Notes under the pieces: generated by a model
Databases searched by the model: none
Seen by the model: the letters and a program-made list of their open reading frames with translations, nothing else
Told to the model about the DNA's origin: nothing
Shown here: piece by piece, positions 22,963 through 34,225 of the stretch
Position numbering within the stretch: position 1 is the stretch's first letter
How the letters are laid out: every line of letters starts with the position of its first letter
Origin: Spinacia oleracea
Lineage: Eukaryota; Streptophyta; Magnoliopsida; Caryophyllales; Amaranthaceae
Direction: 5' to 3'
Length of the DNA: 64,000 nucleotides
Assembly (NCBI RefSeq): GCF_020520425.1
Contig: NC_079488.1
Span: 22,012,247 to 22,076,246, forward strand
Made by a program: the position numbers and the translations under genes

Positions 22963-25908
22963 CATGGAAGAACAACTGAAAACCTGGAGAAAAGAATCGA
23001 ACAGCAGAATGAAAAGCTTGAAGATCAGAACCAAAAGATGGATCAGAAATTCGATGAACTCTTGAAGGTGATGCAAGCATTCAAGGACTCATCTGATTCT
23101 CATTCTACTGGCAGTCATAATGACAGAAATCATCACAACAGAACTCTAGGTATGAATCCTAAGTTATCATTTCCTAAATTTGATGGTAGTAATCCTAGAA
23201 TTTGGGTCAAAAAATGCTGCAAATATTTTGATTTGTGCAAAATTTCGGAGGATCAGAGGGTGGACTTAGCTTCTCTGAACATGGTTGAAAAAGCAGAAGG
23301 ATGGGTAACGAACTACTTGTCTGTTAGGAAACACATGATGGTAGAAATGGAACGATTTTGTTGCTGATTTGTATGCTAGGTTTAGGGACAAATCCTGTCT
23401 TAAATGTGGTTGAAACTTTTAATAAGCTGCAACAATTGAGTACACTAGAGGATTATATTGATGAATTTGAGAATTTGAGGTCTATAATGTTGAAGAATAA
23501 CCACATACTGCATGATACATATATGTTGGAAAGTTTCATTGGGGGATTGAAACCTGCTGTGAAGCCTTTTGTTAAAGCCTTCAAACCAACCACTATTGCT
23601 GAAGCCATTGATCTGGCTAGATTGCAGGAAGAAAACCTTGAAGCCTTTACCCACAAAACCCATAAATCACCAATGTATAACCCAAAACCCTTACAAGCTG
23701 TTCCACTACTACCAAACCATAAACCCTCACTGTTACCTACACCTGTCACCAAGCCAAACACAAATACCAACCTAACTCTCACTAAATACCCACAACAAAG
23801 AACCAGAAATTTCAAATACATTCCTAAACTGATGTGAGACAAGAAAAAATTTCCAAGGGATTGTGTTACTATTGTGACTCACCCTATGATAGAAATCACA
23901 AATGTCAATTTAGGGAACCACAGTTATTTACTGTAGAAATTCTAGGTGATTCGGTTGAGGAACTCAGTGATTCAGAAGACCAGGAGTTGACTGAGAAAGA
24001 CATGAGTGAACCACAAATTTCTGTGAGTGCACTGGCAGGTAGCCAAGGATTTAGTACCATGAGAGTAAAGGGGTTGGTGAAAGGGAAGCCACTTCAAATC
24101 TTGGTAGACTCAAGTAGCACCCACAATTTTGTTGATCTTGAATTTGCTAAAAAGTTAGGTTGTAAATTGGACAAAATTCCAGCTCAAGCCATTACAGTGG
24201 CTGATGGAAATCATCTTGCCTGTCAACACAGTTGCCATGGATTCACTTGGGAAAGGCAAGGGGTGACTTTTGTTACTGATGTGTTGTTAATACCCCTAGG
24301 TAGTTGTGATATGGTACTGGGAATACAGTGGCTTAGCTTGTTTGGTCCTATCAGTTGGGATTTCAATAAATTGAGAATGGAATTTTGTCTAGATGGGAAA
24401 CAGATTATGCTTAAGGGTGTGCCAACTAAGAAACTTAAAGTAGTGGAAGGTGAACCTTCAGCCAAACTTTTCTCTACAGCTGCACACCTTTGCTTGATGC
24501 AAGTAATGGATCAAACATGCTTAGCTACAGAAATTCAACAGGATAAACAGGAATATGAGGAGTTGAATAAGCATAAGTTAACTTACAGCATGGTGTTTGA
24601 AGAACCAACTGCCTTGCCCCCTATGAGAGGAGTGTTTGATCACTCCATACCACTGAATCCCGGTACAACTCCTGTGAATATTAGACCCTACAGGTATCCC
24701 CTTAAACAAAGGGATGTGATTGAGCAGCTTGTTCAGGAAATGCTGGATAGGGGGATTATTCATCCCAGTTCTGGCCCATTTGCATCACATGTGGTGTTGG
24801 TGGGGGAAAAAGGATGGTACCTGGAGATTGTATGTGGATTACAGGGAATTAAACAGCAGAACAATCAAGAATAAGTTCCCAATTCCAGTAATTGATGAAC
24901 TAATTGATGCGTTGTCAAGAGCAGCAGTGTTTAGCAAGCTTGATCCGAGGGAAGGATATCATCAGATGAGAGTCAATGAAGATGATGTCTATAAAACAGC
25001 TTTTAAAACACACACAGGGCACTATGAATTCTTGGTCATGCCATTTGGGTTGACCAATTCTCCTGCTTCTTTCCAGAATTGGATGAATCAAGTCTTTAAA
25101 CCTTTACTTAGGAAATGTGTCTTGGTGTTTTTTGATGATATTCTGGTGTACATCAAATCATTAGAGGATCATTGGATGCATCTCATTATGGTTTTTGATC
25201 TTATGAAGGCTAATCAGATGTATGCTAAAGCAAGCAAGTGCATCTTTGCTACTAGGAAAGTGTAGTATTTTGGCCACTTTATCTCCGAGAATGGGGTACA
25301 GACAGATCCACAGAAGATTTCTGCAGTTAACAGTTGGCCAGTCCCTTCTACAGTCAAAGAACTTACGGGATTTTTGGGTTTGGCTGGTTATTACAGAAAG
25401 TTTGTGAAGGGATATGATGTCATCAGCAAACCTCTCACTGAACAGCTCAAGAAGAACAATTTCCTATGGAATGATGAAGCTCAGAGTGCTTTTGATGCAC
25501 TGAAACTAGCCTTGGTGACAGCACCTGTGTTGGCAGTTCCAAACTTTGACAAGCAATTTATTGTAGAAATCGATGCATCCAAGACAGGTATTGGAGCAGT
25601 ACTGATGCAGGATGGGCATCCTTTGGCATTTATTAGTAGAGCTTTGGGACCTAAATGGAAAAAGCTCTCAGTCTATGAAAAAGAACTACTGGCTATTGTA
25701 TTTTCTGTACAAAAATGGGAGCAGTATCTCATGGGAAGTCATTTCCTTATCAAAACAGATCAGAAGAGCTTGAAATGGCTCCTTCAGCAGAAAATTTCTA
25801 CCCCATTTCAATAATTCTGGTTATCAAAACTTATGGGATTTGATTATGAAATCCAGTACAAGAGTGGAAAAGAGAATCTAGCAGTTGATGCTCTTTCTAG
25901 GGTCCAAG
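22963..25908 (+). pseudogene. Gypsy gag-protease-RT-RNase H, broken
   Basis: The gag begins near 22963. Its coiled-coil-like start shifts frame near 22980 and again near 23345-23400. A zinc-knuckle-like CYYCDSPYDRNHKC lies near 23862. The protease motif reads VDSSSTHNF (about 24103), where the active-site Gly of D-S-G is Ser. RT shows a frameshift near 24815, then YRELNSRTIKNKFPIP, the VFFDDILVY catalytic motif (about 25125-25150) and a TAG stop at 25263. RNase H (IVEIDASKTGIGAVL) is followed by a TAA stop near 25812. The coding region is cut after [12 protein letters not shown] by copia element A and resumes at 43214. Confidence 0.9.
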
Positions 25909-28695
25909 TGAAGGAAATAATTCCCTTGGTCCAAGTATGCATTTAATGATAAGTCTAATAAATGAAGTTCAGTATTAATTATACAAGTTAATAATTCAGT
26001 GAGATCAAGTGAACTGTATGCCTAGCTAGAGGCCGCTTCAGTTCAAGTGGATTAATGATATTAATCTACAGCTTACTCTTGACTGAACCCGTAGGGTCAC
26101 AAATAGTAAGTAAACGAATCAAGTATTTAATGGCATTAAATACTTCATCTATGGATATTCGGAATCGACGGATCTTGGTTTCAGTGGGATCTGAGATCGC
26201 CAAGGGAAAATAAATGAATACTCCGGAAACGATGATATTGCCGGAAACGGAAATATGGATCGTATCGGAAATATAAATATCAAGTCGTAGATGTTGCCGG
26301 AAACGGAAACATGGTATGTATCGGAAAATATGATCGGAAATGGAAATATTGCCGGAATCTGAAATATTGCCGGAAACGGAAATATTGTCGGAATCGGAAA
26401 TATTATCGGAATCGGAAAATAATTCCGAAAACGGAAATATTAAATATTCGTTCGAAACGGAAATTAATTCCGGAATCGGAAATTTTAAATATTGCATGTT
26501 CGTATCGGAAATGAATTCCGGAATCGGGAAATTAATCGAAAGCGCGTCGTACGAATTAGCATCGGACGAGCTTGCTAGACGAAGGCCCAGCGCGAAGCCA
26601 GGCCCTCGTCCAGCAAGCCTTGTGCGCCTCACAAACAGCCCAAGGCCACGCCAGGCCCAGCGCAAAGGCCAGGCCCAGCGCGCGCCTAGGCTGCGGGCAC
26701 CAAGCAGCACGCGTGGCTTCATAGCTTCGTGGGCTATGCGCGGGCATGGCCTGCGCGCATGCGGGTTATGCTCGTGTGTGTGTTTGTGCTTGCGTACGAA
26801 ACCTAAATCGTGTAGGATTCGTTTAAGATTAAATTCCTATTTCTACTAGATAAATTAATTAATAGAGTTTTAATTAAATTCAGATTAATTAATTCGTTTC
26901 CTAGTAGGATTCCAATACCTTTTCCATACCCCTATAAATAGGTGATCAATGCTCACAATTTATAACAAGTTTTCTAAGTATTCATAAGAGTTTTATGTTA
27001 GGTTATGATACATATGACAATTCATAAATCATGCGGAAAAACCATAAAGCCAGGAAAACATATTATTTACACATAATCATTTAGCATAGTTTAGATGCAT
27101 ACTCTTTGTTGCGTGCCTTCCCTAGCTGCGCCCGAACCGAACAAGAACAAGTCTTTAGGACTCCAAGTGTCGTCCCTCCGTAGATAGTCCACAGCACGTC
27201 CGGATCCGCCTTAAGATTGACCAACTAGAATCGCCCTTAAGGTACTACTTATTTTCGGCACTTTATAGGCAATTGTGTAATTGAATTTTGCTCTCAAAAA
27301 CTCACTTTGAATACTTGAATTCTCGGTAAATATGTGACCCTAGGCACCTATTTATAGAGTTATGGAAAAGGATTTGGAATCCTATTAGGATACTAATTTA
27401 TTTAATTATAACCCTACTAGGACTCTAATTAAATAATCATTATCTAATAGTTTTAGGATTTAATCATTTTACGAATCCCGGTAACCTTAGGATTCCGAGT
27501 AACACACACGAGTGGCGCACAAGCACCGCACGCCCGCACGCAGGCCTTGCGGCCCACGCCGAGCGCACAGTGCAAGGCCCACTGTCGCAGCGTTGTCCGC
27601 GCGCGCGCCCAAGCTTCGGCTGGGCCTGGCTTTTGCGCTGGGCCTGGTCGCATGCTTGGCGTGTGGTTGTTGCGCTTGGCTTGCTGGGCGATGGCCCGAC
27701 TTCGTGCTGGGCCTTCGTCTGGCAGGCCTCGTCCGATGCTAATTCGTAGGATACGCTTCCGATTAAATTCCCGGTTCCGGAATTCATTTCCGATACGAAC
27801 AATATTTAATATTTCCGATTACGGAATTATTTTCCGTTTCGAACAAATATTTAATATTTCCGTTTCCGGAACTATTTTCCGATTCCGATAATATTTCCGA
27901 TTCTGACAATATTTTCGTTTCCGGCAATATTTCCGATTCCGGCAATATTTCCATTTCCGATAATATTTTCCGATACGTACCATGTTTCCGTTTCCGGCAA
28001 CATCTACGACTTGGATAATATTTATATTTCCGATACGATCCATATTTCCGTTTCCGGCAATATCATCGTTTCCGGAGTATTCATTTCTTGCCTGTGACGA
28101 TCTCAGCTCCCACTGAAACCAAGATCCGTCGATTCCGAATATCCATAGATGGAGTATTTAATGCCATTAAATACTTGATCCGTTTACGTACTATTTGTGT
28201 GACCCTACGGGTTCAGTCAAGAGTAAGCTGTGGATTATTATCATTAATTCCACTTGAACTGAAGCGGCCTCTAGCTAGGCATTCAGCTCACTTGATCTCA
28301 CTGAATTATTAACTTGTTAATTAATACTGAACCGCATTTATTAGACTTAACATTGAATGCATACTTGGACCAAGGGCATTATTTCCTTCATTTTAGGCAT
28401 AAAATTCAGTCATCTATTTGCCTCATAATAGCCGAAAAACATAGTACCTTTGGGGCGATTCTAGTTAGTCAAACCTAAGGCGGATCCGGACGTGCTGTGG
28501 ACTTTCTACGGAGGGTCGACACTTGGAGTCCTAAAGACTTGTTCTTGTTCGGTTCGGGCACAGCTAGGGAGGGCACGCTACAAAGAGTATGCATCCTAAA
28601 TTATGCTAATTGTTATGTGGCAATTAATTTGAGTTCCTGGCTTTAATGGTTTTTCCGCATGATTTATATTCAGTTATATGTATCATAACCTAACA
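25909..28695 (+). repeat. 5' LTR of element A, split by a solo LTR
   Basis: The LTR occupies 25909-26995 and continues at 28396-28695, totalling about 1387 bp. Between them sit a minus-strand solo LTR (26996-28390) and its second TSD copy TTTTA. A TATAAATAGG box is at 26933-26942. The end is CATAACCTAACA, followed by the primer binding site. Confidence 0.9.
26996..28390 (-). mobile_element. Solo Ty1/copia LTR
   Basis: A complete 1395-bp LTR in minus orientation (TGTTAGGTTATGATAC ... CATTATTTCCTTCA), flanked by TSD TTTTA (26991-26995 and 28391-28395). No internal sequence is attached, so it is the usual product of LTR-LTR recombination. It sits inside an LTR of the same family. Confidence 0.93.
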
Positions 28696-28709
28696 GTGGT
28701 ATCACGAGC
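28696..28709 (+). other. Primer binding site of element A
   Basis: GTGGTATCACGAGCC follows the LTR end. It matches the tRNA-iMet complement TGGTATCAGAGC except for an extra C after TGGTATCA. The same altered site follows the element B LTR at 34212. Confidence 0.75.
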
Positions 28710-29439
28710 CTCTAATTAATTCCATAATAATTCATTAACATGGTTAAATTTTATAAATTTGCAATGAATTAAAGGGATGATTAATGTACGAATTTTTTTA
28801 TTTTTGTAATTAATTGCAAATTGCGATTATTTAATTATATGTTCGCCGTTTTTCGGCAGTTTTTTCGTTACTCAACGAAATCGAGTGATTTTTGTGTCAA
28901 TTCTGCATGTAAAAGGCATTCTAAAATTTTGACAAAATTACTATTTTTCGACCGAACCCAAAATTCCCAAATTCGAAGCCTAACTATGACTTTTCGGAGG
29001 TTTTAGTTTTTCGAACGCGAAATTTGTAATTTTTAAGATGTTAAAATAAATATTTGCGCCCCTTGTTGTTAAATCTTGAATCTTTGATTGACCTACTGTA
29101 TATGTTTAACAAATTTAAGTGCCTAAGCTTGTTAATTATACAACCTAATTTGTAATTGTAATTAATTTATTGAAATTCGAATAATTTAGAATTTGATTTG
29201 ATTTTCATAATTAATTGACGATTTAATTAGGTATCCATGATTAAAAACCACCATAAAAATTGTTAATTTATGATAAATTTTAAATTTTTATGACCTAGAT
29301 TTGAATCCATGATAATCGGAAATTAATTGATTAATAAATTTTCGATTTTTCGCCCTAAATTTATGAAATTAATACGATTTATTAATTTGTCATTTATTTT
29401 GAATTAAAAAGTTTTAATTTTTAATGAAATTCGCTCATG

Positions 29440-29870
29440 AATGTTGCACGCACAAAGAAAAGGACGCTACGTGTTACCCTTAAGGGGTGTTGTATAGTGT
29501 GGGCATGCGACGACGAGCAAAGGAGCTCGTCGCCCATGCGGTACGAATGCAACGAGCAACAACCAAGAGGCGCGAGCGCGAAGCAAGGGAGCTGGGCGTG
29601 TGTGACTCGATGGGCGATGGGCGAAGGGCAAGGCGTGAGCCAGGCGAGCAGTCGCGTGTGGGCAACAAGCGAGCTGCGCCACAACGCACGCTGCCTCGCC
29701 CAGCGAGCAGAGCAGTAGCATTGAGCAATGCGGGCTGCACGCAGCGTGGCCTGGCATGGTTGCGATGCGTGTGGCATGCTCGTACATGCCTAGCAATCAT
29801 TCGATGGGGCGATGCTGCCTCATGACTCGATGGGGCTTGGGCGCAAGCCCAAGTGCCTCGTCTTGTTAAG
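29440..29870 (+). repeat. GC-rich block in copia leader A
   Basis: It opens with a segment shared with element B (GGACGCTACGTGTTACCC, GGGGTGTTGTATAGTG, GAGCTCGTCGCCCATGCGG) and then diverges into low-complexity GCGAG/GCAAG-type sequence. Open frames of about 90-118 aa on both strands reflect base composition and are not supported as genes. Confidence 0.7.
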
Positions 29871-30459
29871 ATTGATGCGCTTTAATTTTAATTTTTCAGT
29901 TCGGGAACGATTCTAATTAACTTTGAAATTCGTAATTTAAATTTTTTTCTCGGATTTAATTTTGAATAATCTAATTATTATAAGTTCTAATTTATACTAA
30001 TTATTTTACTAAAATTAAAACCTTGAATAAATTTAAATTTATTTATTTAATTCAACTGAAAATAAATTAAAAGGATTCAATTATAATTTATATGAGCTTT
30101 AAATTTTAATTAAAATTGTATGTTTCCGGTTAGACTAGGAAATACATTTTTATGTTTAAAATTAGTAAAGCATGTAAAGTTATTGGTTTAAGTGGGAGCC
30201 TTTAGTCATAAACTCTTGATTAGGTCTAAAATCCTTTAAGGTTAAAACAACTTGATTAGAATTAATAAGGACTGAATAATTGGTAGATTATTGGAGACCT
30301 TGATTAATTGTTGCAAATGTTTATGTGATGCATAATATGTTCTACTAACCAGCTATGTGGGCCATTCATGATAATGAATGGGTGAATGGTATATATTGTA
30401 TATGTACTGTTTTGCAGGTTATTGAAAGTGACTAGTATGGCCCAAATAGGATAGAAAAT

Positions 30460-30541
30460 ATGGTCTGCGTACCATTAATTTGAATGTAATATTGGTCTAA
30501 TGCACCAAAGTTTTTCAATTTAAATATGGTCTGCGTACCAT
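30460..30541 (+). promoter_or_regulatory. Three consecutive stem-loops in leader A
   Basis: ATGGT-CTGCGT-ACCAT at 30460-30475, TTGGT-CTAATGC-ACCAA at 30492-30508 and ATGGT-CTGCGT-ACCAT at 30526-30541. The middle hairpin changes the closing A-T pair to T-A while staying paired. The same trio occurs in element B (36156-36238). Packaging or dimerisation of the genomic RNA is a plausible role; this is inference. Confidence 0.6.
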
Positions 30542-31330
30542 CATATATTATAGCTTATCCTATTTGAAGAAAATGGCGCCTCCCATGGTGAAATTCAAGA
30601 CGGAGTTTCCAATCCATTTTCAAGACGGACTTTGAAGTTGAAGCTTCAAGATGAAGTTGGGCCATACTATATCACATTTATATCTTATGCATGTTTTAAG
30701 TTATTTATTGTTTTAATTATATCTTAATTATGCATGAGATTATGGCTTGATTATGTTGCATGATTAAGGATTTTAGTTCACTTAAAATCTAACCAACATA
30801 GTAAGAGCCTTAAGTTCCAAATTAACTTTAAAATTGAGTTAAAAGGTGCCATGCCAAAATAACACTTACTTGGATAACCTTTACATCAATCTTAGCAATA
30901 GTTTTCCGCCTAAGCGAGGTATTACTTATTGATCCTAAAGGGGTAAGGTACACAAATAATTGTGAGTACATGTTAGTTTTGGTGAAACTCAACGATATAA
31001 GTAAGGAGTCCTTTTATGTCGTGGCAAATGAAATAGGTTTACCTAATAAGTTCTTAGACGTACCTATCAACCAAGAGTAGTTTCTAGACTATTAGCAAAG
31101 GCTTTGCTTACCTAAAATATTTTAGAATTGAGTCTAAATACATAATGTGCTTAATTCTTCAATGATTTAAGGATCTTGGAATCATTTTATTCACACCTGC
31201 CGGAACACATAACTTGAATAAAATGCTTAATAAATGATAAATTATGCATGTATGCTAGAATTTAAATTTATTAAGAGAAACTGTGAATGGTTATTTATTT
31301 GTTTATTCTTTTTCAATTGTAGTTTTAACT

Positions 31331-32229
31331 ATGGCAAACAACAATCAAAACATCATCAAGGGTTCTGAGCTTATGGTCAAGCTGAACCTAACAAATTTTC
31401 TTGAATGGGAAGCTAAGCTAGTTGAAATAGTCAGACTCAATGTACTTGAGTATGTACTGTTCCATCCCATGCCAAGCTACTATGCCAGAGACATGACCCC
31501 TGAAAGATTTGCCGCCTGGGATGCGGATCTCAAAAAGGTTATGAGTCTCATGCTGAACAATATCCCTAATGAATGGGCTAGGAGGTTTGAAGTTTACAAA
31601 CCTTTTACGCTCATCAAGAATCTGAGGGATATCTGTCGTGGAAACACGGAGGACATGGACCTTAATGTCCATGAGTTGATTGAATCAATGTCTGGTCTAA
31701 AGGTTAGTTTTCATAACATGTGTTTATGATGGAGGTCCAAGAAAAACATGTTCAGCTCCTTCGCACTAAACAATGGGTAGGCGTCCCACTAAGGTTCCAT
31801 GTGGAGCTTATTCTTTCATACTTTGATCGCCTAAGTCTGCTAGGAACACCAATAACTGAAAGGATGGAAGTCTCTATCTTGCTCAATTCACTGCACAGTG
31901 GGTTTGGCCGCTTTAAGCAACTATACCTAAGTGAACCAAGAGAAGAAACAGTTGCAGAGTTTGTTCACCTTGTCAAAAAGGCTGAAATAGTACTCGACTG
32001 TGAAGCCAAAGATTTACTCAAGGCTAAAGGGAGACCCTTCAAGAAAGGTGGAAAGTCCAAGGGCAATGCTGAGTCAGTTCACAGAAAGAAGACAAAGCAG
32101 GACAAGTCCACATCAAGCTGTCTTTATTGTGATGGAATTGGCCAATACAAGAGAGAATGTCCAAAGCTTAAGGAAGATCAGAAGAACGGAACAGTCGTTC
32201 CATCTTCAGGTATTTTCGTTATAGACTGA
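31331..32229 (+). pseudogene. Copia gag A (distinct gag type), broken
   Basis: Starts MANNNQNIIKGSELMVKLNL and has copia-gag-like order: N-terminal domain, helical middle (NSLHSGFGRFKQLYL), basic linker and zinc knuckle. A frameshift lies near 31720. The knuckle reads CLYCDGIGQYKREC, so the metal-binding His of CX2CX4HX4C is Gln. A TGA at 32227-32229 interrupts gag-pol where element B has TGT. The protein upstream of the knuckle is very different from gag B, whereas DNA on both sides is nearly the same in A and B. Confidence 0.85.
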
Positions 32230-32862
32230 ATACTTGCTAATTCAACTTCTTGGGTATTAGATATTGGTTGTGGCTCACACTTATGTTCCAATTCACAGGG
32301 GCTAAGAAGAAGTAGAAGGTTAAGCAAGGGTGAAGTCGACCTACGAGTGGGAAATGGAGCACGGATTGCTGCATTAGCTGTAGGAACTTATTATTTGTCG
32401 TTGCCCACCGGGCTAGTTTTGGAACTTGAAGATTGTTTCCATGTTCCAAGTCTTACTAAAAACATCATTTCAGTTTCTTGCTTAGATGCTAAGGGATTTT
32501 CCTTTTTAATAAAAGACAATAGTTGCTCGTTTTATTTTAAAGAGATGTTTCATGGATCTGCTAGATTAGTCAATGGACTTTATTTATTAGATAACGACAA
32601 ACAAGTTTATAACATAAATACCAAAAAGGCCAAAAAGAATTATTCAGATCTCACCTATCTGTGGCATTGTCGATTAGGCCATATTAACTTGAAACGCATA
32701 GAAAGACTTCAAAAGGAAAGAATTCTAGAACCATTTGACTTAGAGGATTATGGTAAGTGCGAATCATGTTTACTTGGCAAAATGACAAAGCAACCTTTCT
32801 CTAAAGTTGGAGAAAGAGCAAATGAACTATTGGGTTTAATCCATACAGATGTATGTGGACCA
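32230..32862 (+). pseudogene. Copia protease and integrase N-terminus of element A, truncated
   Basis: Continues the gag frame after the TGA. The protease motif reads LDIGCGSHLCSN, whereas element B has LDTGCGSHLCSN, so the catalytic D-T-G is altered. The pre-integrase segment follows with the H...H...C..C zinc motif (LWHCRLGHINLKR ... CESCLLGK). Coding stops at LGLIHTDVCGP, where element B is inserted just after the first catalytic Asp region of the integrase. Confidence 0.88.
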
Positions 32863-34211
32863 TGAAGGAAATAATGCCCTTGGTCCAAGTATGCATTCAA
32901 TGTTAAGTCTAATAAATGCGGTTCAGTATTAATTAACAAGTTAATAATTCAGTGAGATCAAGTGAGCTGAATGCCTAGCTAGAGGCCGCTTCAGTTCAAG
33001 TGGAATTAATGATATTAATCCACAGCTTACTCTTGACTGAACCCGCAGGGTCACACAAATAGTACGTAAACGGATCAAGTATTTAATGGCATTAAATACT
33101 ATGGATATTCGGAATCGACGGATCTTGGTTTCAGTGGGAGCTGAGATCGTCACAGGCAAGAAATTAATACTCCGGAAACGATGATATTGCCGGAAACGGA
33201 AATATGGATCGTATCGGAAATATAAATATTATCCAAGTCGTAGATGTTGCCGGAAACGGAAACATGGTACGTATCGGAAAATATTATCGGAAATGGAAAT
33301 ATTGCCGGAATCGGAAATATTGCCCGAAACGGAAATATTGTCAGAATCGGAAATATTATCGGAATCGGAAAATAATTCCGGAAACGGAAATATTAAATAT
33401 TTGTTCGAAACGGAAATTGATTCCGTAATCGGAAATATTAAATATTGTTCGTATCGGAAATGAATTCCGGAATCGGGAATTTAATCGGAAGCGTATCGTA
33501 CGAATTAGCATCGGACGAGGCCCGCTAGACGAAGACCCGGCACGAAGCCAGGCCATCGCCCAGCGAGCCAACACGCACCATCGCGTGCCAAGCCTCGACC
33601 AGGCCCAGCGCAAGGCCAGGCCCAGCCAAGGCCTGGGGCGCGCGCGCGAGAGCACAGCAGCAGTGGGCCGAGCGCTGTGCGCCTAGCGTGGGCCGCAAGG
33701 CTTGCGCGGGTGTACGGTGCTCGTGCAATGCTTGTGCGGGAATCCTAAAGCAATCCTATTAGATAATGATTATTTAATTAGAGTCCTAGTAGGATTATAA
33801 TTAAATAAATTAGTATCCTAATAGGATTCCAAATCCTTTTCCATAACTCTATAAATAGGCGCCTAGGGTCACATATTTACAGAGATTATTCAAGTATTCA
33901 AAGTGAGTTTTTGAGAGCAAAATTCAGTCATACACTTGCCTATAAAGTGCCGAAAATAATAGTACCTTAAGGGTGATTCTAGTTGGTCAATCTTAAGGCG
34001 GATCCGGACGTGCTGTGGACTATCTACGGAGGGACGACACTTGGAGTCCTAAAGACTTGTTCTTGTTCGGTTCGGGCGCAGCTAGGGAAGGCACGCAACA
34101 AAGAGTATGCATCTAAACTATGCTAAATGATTATGTGTAAATAATATGTTTTCCTGGCTTTATGGTTTTTCCGCATGATTTATGAATTGTCATATGTATC
34201 ATAACCTAACA
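32863..34211 (+). mobile_element. 5' LTR of nested copia element B
   Basis: A 1349-bp LTR beginning TGAAGGAAATAATGCCC and ending CATAACCTAACA. The five bases before it are GACCA. No second GACCA boundary with a 3' LTR was found, because B runs directly into the outer 3' LTR. An 18-bp array (GGAATCGGAAATATTGCC-like) occupies about 33190-33440. Confidence 0.9.
33849..33858 (+). promoter_or_regulatory. TATA box of element B LTR
   Basis: CTATAAATAG sits downstream of the GC-rich block and upstream of the R/U5-like part. The same box occurs at the equivalent place in the other LTR copies, for example at 26933 (+). Confidence 0.65.
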
Positions 34212-34225
34212 GTGGTATCACGAGC
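34212..34225 (+). other. Primer binding site of element B
   Basis: GTGGTATCACGAGCC immediately follows the LTR, identical to the site at 28696 including the extra C relative to the usual tRNA-iMet complement. Confidence 0.75.

Larger units (their letters stand above)
28710..31330 (+). other. Long untranslated leader of copia element A
   Basis: About 2.6 kb between the PBS and gag contain no supported gene. It is AT-rich except for a GC-rich block at 29440-29870, followed by three short stem-loops (30460-30541). It ends in a T-rich tract and AG (31321-31322) eight bases before the gag ATG. The leader is homologous to 34226-37011 of element B along its length, apart from the GC-rich block, which differs strongly in length and sequence. 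Confidence 0.75.

Noticed and set aside
26996..28390. Considered as half of a full-length minus-strand copia element
   Set aside because: TSD TTTTA sits directly on both ends of this single LTR, so it is a solo LTR.
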